A stretch of 64,000 nucleotides of DNA from Magnetaquicoccus sp039908525. Its GTDB lineage: Bacteria > Pseudomonadota > Magnetococcia > Magnetococcales > Magnetaquicoccaceae. A program made the position numbers and the translations under genes. The notes beneath the pieces were generated by a model. That model did no database searches. It was not told the DNA's origin and saw only the letters and a list, made by a program, of their open reading frames with translations. Shown here in pieces: positions 61,452 to 64,000 of this stretch (position 1 is its first letter; each line of letters opens with the position of its first letter). The stretch lies in assembly GCA_039908525.1 (NCBI GenBank), contig JAMOAY010000006.1, positions 77,845-141,844 on the forward strand, in the 5' to 3' direction.

Positions 61452-63620
61452 CTATGGGTTCCCTTTGGGCAGAACCGGGACAATATGGCCAGAGGCATCA
61501 TAACGGGCGAGGAAATAGTCCGCCCGTTCCAGTGCCTCATGACGACTGGCGGTAAAAGGAGCCGCCCGGTACCTCTTGGTCAGGCCGTCGTGCTCCGTGA
61601 TCTGTTCCAGGGCATCCCGCACGCGATGCCGATCCGTGGAACCTGCCTGGATGATGGCCCGCGCCAACAGGTGGACCAGATCGTAGGCATGGGCAAAGCC
61701 GGAGTGCGGCAAGAAAGAACCCAGGAGTGGCTGGTCAAACAGGGTCTGATAGGCCTGTTGCAACGACGCCATGCGCTCTTTATCCACATGGAGCAGGGAG
61801 AAGGTTTGCAGAAACGACAGGTTTGTTTTGTCCTGAACCCCGCGAATTTTTTCGAAAAAATCTTTGCCAGTAATCCCCCAATGGGCAACCAGGGGCAGGG
61901 CAGGCAGATGCACGGCCAAGGCGCGCAGCCACTCCGCCCCTTCGTCGGGATGCAGCATCAGCAGGGCCACGTTGGCTCCACTGTCTTGCAACGCTCGCAT
62001 AGGCTGGGACAGCTCCGTTTCTCCCCGATTGACCCACGCAACCAGGACAGGGGCTGCGGTCAACTCCTGAAACCGTTTTTGCAGGTGAGGCAGCATACCC
62101 TGTCCCCAGGAGCTGTTCTCCAACACCAAGGCCACCCTGGAGCCCCGTTGCAGGGCAGAGTCCACCAGAAAAGGGCCTGCCAGACGGTCGTTGGCAGAGA
62201 TGCGGAACACAAACCGGAATGGTTGCCCCCCCTGCTCCACCACCTGGGCCGCCGCCGCCCATGGAACCAGGAAAGGAACCTGGAGCTGATCCGCCAAGGT
62301 GGACTGGGGTATCGCCACCATACTGTGCCTGCCCCCCAGAATGGCAACCAACGCCTTGTTTTCTGCAAAGGATCGGAAGTTCTCCTGACCACGATCCGGC
62401 ATCGCCCGATCGTCCCGTGAGAGCAGCACGAGTTGCTTGCCCAGCACCCCCCCGGCACGGTTGATCTCCTCCATGGCCAGCAGGGCGCCGCGTTTGATCG
62501 CCAACTCGGTATCGGCACGGGATGGAGAGAAATCCGCATCCAGCCCAACCAGGATCTGCTGTGCCTGATTCTCAGGAGATTGCCCGGCGTGCAGCAGCTC
62601 CTCGCTTTTGGAAATCACATCGCTGCCAATGACATCCTCAAACTGCCAGGGAATATGCCGCAACAGCCTGGCGAATACTCCCTTTTCCTCCCCGCTCAAC
62701 CGGTTCACCTTCACCCCGGCATCCTGTATCTGCTGCAGAAATTGTTCTTCCTGACGAGCGGTCTCCTGCCGCTGAAACGGGGTGAGGGCCTTGGCGGTCT
62801 CCAGGAGCAGTGTCTGATGTTTGTCCGACAGTCTGGCAAAGCTTTTTTGACTGATCGCCAGCACATAAGCCAGGTAGGCATGATCACTGAGGGTGAGATG
62901 CGATTGAACCCGATGAATACCCATGGCCACGATGGCAGCCAGAGGATTTTCCTGGCCATCCACCACCCCATCCGCCAAGGCCTGGCGGGTTTCACGAAAT
63001 TCGATGGCAACCGGCTTGGCCCCAAGATTTTCAAACTGATCCATGATCAGGCGGCTTTTCATCACCCGGACCTTGAACTCGCGCAGGTCAGAGGGAGCAT
63101 GAATGGGCCGGTTGGCAGTAAACTGTTTGAACCCGTTGCCCCAAAAGGTGGCCCCCACCAGATCCATGCTGCGCAGTTTGGCCAGCAGCAACTGGCCGGG
63201 CTCCCCATCCAACTGGCGATAGAGGTGTTCGGGCGTGGGAAAATAGAACGGCAAGTCGGCAAACTGCATGGCGGGCAGGGGAACACTCATTTTTGCGGTG
63301 GGGATCAGCACGATGTCCAGTTCGCCATTGCGGGCCAGCTCTGCCATTTCCAGGTCGTTGCCCAGGCTTCCTGCGGGGTGCACCGAGACCTGCAGAGCTC
63401 CCCCCGCCTCTGCCTCCACGGTTTGCGCAAATTTTTCCGCCGCCACCCCCATGGCGCTCTCTTTGGGCATGTTGTGGCCAAAACGCAAGGCCGGTCGCTG
63501 CTCCAGCAACGGCTTGTTGGCTGCGGTCATGGATGGTTTCAGTGTAGACCGCCACGCCCAACCGTTCAAAGCAAGAATACCCAACAACACCAACACCACA
63601 CTCAACCGTCTCATGGCCAA
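61452..63620 (-). CDS. Fused double periplasmic binding protein (TRAP DctP-like + Leu/Ile/Val-type)
   Basis: 722 residues with an N-terminal signal or anchor helix (LSVVLVLLGILALNGWAW). Residues about 45-385 fit a TRAP-transporter DctP solute receptor (MPKESAMGVAAEKFAQTVEA, HPAGSLGNDLEMAELARNGELD, DLPFYFPTPEH, ALADGVVDGQENPLA). Residues about 405-700 fit a type I Leu/Ile/Val-binding fold (ADFSPSRADTELAIKRGALLAMEEINRAGGVLGKQL, AILGGRHSMVAIPQS, HAYDLVHLLARAIIQAG). No transporter subunits are nearby; the gene is immediately followed by a membrane hybrid kinase, so a ligand-sensing role for one or both domains is inferred. Confidence 0.88.
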   Translation of the reverse strand: MAMRRLSVVLVLLGILALNGWAWRSTLKPSMTAANKPLLEQRPALRFGHNMPKESAMGVAAEKFAQTVEAEAGGALQVSVHPAGSLGNDLEMAELARNGELDIVLIPTAKMSVPLPAMQFADLPFYFPTPEHLYRQLDGEPGQLLLAKLRSMDLVGATFWGNGFKQFTANRPIHAPSDLREFKVRVMKSRLIMDQFENLGAKPVAIEFRETRQALADGVVDGQENPLAAIVAMGIHRVQSHLTLSDHAYLAYVLAISQKSFARLSDKHQTLLLETAKALTPFQRQETARQEEQFLQQIQDAGVKVNRLSGEEKGVFARLLRHIPWQFEDVIGSDVISKSEELLHAGQSPENQAQQILVGLDADFSPSRADTELAIKRGALLAMEEINRAGGVLGKQLVLLSRDDRAMPDRGQENFRSFAENKALVAILGGRHSMVAIPQSTLADQLQVPFLVPWAAAAQVVEQGGQPFRFVFRISANDRLAGPFLVDSALQRGSRVALVLENSSWGQGMLPHLQKRFQELTAAPVLVAWVNRGETELSQPMRALQDSGANVALLMLHPDEGAEWLRALAVHLPALPLVAHWGITGKDFFEKIRGVQDKTNLSFLQTFSLLHVDKERMASLQQAYQTLFDQPLLGSFLPHSGFAHAYDLVHLLARAIIQAGSTDRHRVRDALEQITEHDGLTKRYRAAPFTASRHEALERADYFLARYDASGHIVPVLPKGNP

Positions 63621-64000
63621 GTTTCACCCCAATGCATTAGTCCCCTGCGACAAAGAGCGCTCCAAACGGAGGAGAACAAAGGATTCTTGGCCAATGTGGC
63701 ACGCCCTCAACCAAATTGACAATCTAACACACTGATATTGTTTGCATATTTTTCATGGCATACTGCATGATACCAACAAATATACCAACAAAAAAAGCGC
63801 GCTACCCTTTTCGTCAATCCCCCGACATAGCCCACCTATCCCCCTGCCCCATCCCTTCTGGACGGTTGCCAACCGTACCACATTAATTCTACTTTGTCAC
63901 ACTTCTCCAGCCCCCTGGACAGGGACTGCCGCTTGTCTGGCATAAGCTGATTGGATAGCAGATGCCCGTCTTCTGTGTCGCCGTTCCATCTCCCGAACAA
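63621..64000. other. Region with no recognised gene, upstream of the signalling operon
   Basis: 380 bases at the window edge. The part to about 63800 is AT-rich and should hold the promoter of the minus-strand run, but no clear -35/-10 pair can be named. TACCAACAAATATACCAACA is a short direct repeat at about 63772-63791. No convincing coding region was found; the next gene lies beyond the window. Confidence 0.5.

Overview
The window is a GC-rich bacterial chromosome segment, almost fully coding, mostly in short-spaced or overlapping operons. Core genes (infA, parE, dksA, rsmI, ruvCAB, acnB, rlmN, lolC, tolQRA) are proteobacterial in type. One small protein (14209-14601, minus) carries the Leu-Gly repeat signature of the magnetosome proteins Mms6/MamD/MamG, so a magnetotactic proteobacterium, possibly of the Magnetococcales, is the best guess. 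The lineage rests mainly on that one protein and is inference. No rRNA, tRNA, CRISPR array or insertion sequence was seen.

Layout. 1-5631: narGHJI respiratory nitrate reductase (narG cut by the window edge). 5680-12214: infA-parE, a TolC-type channel, a NifU-domain Fe-S protein, and peptidoglycan recycling (ampD, mpl) followed by yqgE. 12306-14601: an AT-richer accessory patch on the minus strand with an SGNH-fold protein, a probably frameshifted acyl carrier protein and the Mms6-like gene. 14747-20609: the lpoA/rsmI-yraN-BON lipoprotein neighbourhood, glcD and dksA. 20682-27498: thiE-PilZ-PfkB kinase, cysQ, a B12-binding radical SAM protein, sapC and lolC. 27765-29525: a second AT-richer patch with a methyltransferase and an orphan prepilin-like protein. 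29532-31088: rlmN and ndk, with two perfect DnaA boxes upstream of ndk. 31328-44523: a long plus-strand run, yebC-ruvCAB-ybgC-tolQRA-glcF-Tim44-mltA-DUF411-hybrid kinase, in which most stop and start codons overlap. 44542-49136: a DUF1566 secreted protein, a PleD-like diguanylate cyclase and acnB. 49366-63620: a 14-kb minus-strand signalling cluster.

The signalling cluster reads, in transcription order: a periplasmic protein fusing a TRAP-type (DctP) binding domain to a Leu/Ile/Val-type binding domain; a 1356-residue membrane hybrid kinase starting at the next base; a 1204-residue soluble hybrid kinase; an HD-GYP response regulator; a third hybrid kinase; and a receiver-PP2C phosphatase. Four consecutive proteins begin with near-identical receiver domains, which points to tandem duplication. 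With the GGDEF, PilZ and HD-GYP proteins, the window holds enzymes to make, bind and degrade cyclic di-GMP.

The most interesting items are the isolated Mms6-like gene, the double-binding-protein/kinase pair and its receiver array, the DnaA boxes before ndk, the ACP with a one-base frame problem, and a 19-bp-stem hairpin at the 5' end of mltA.
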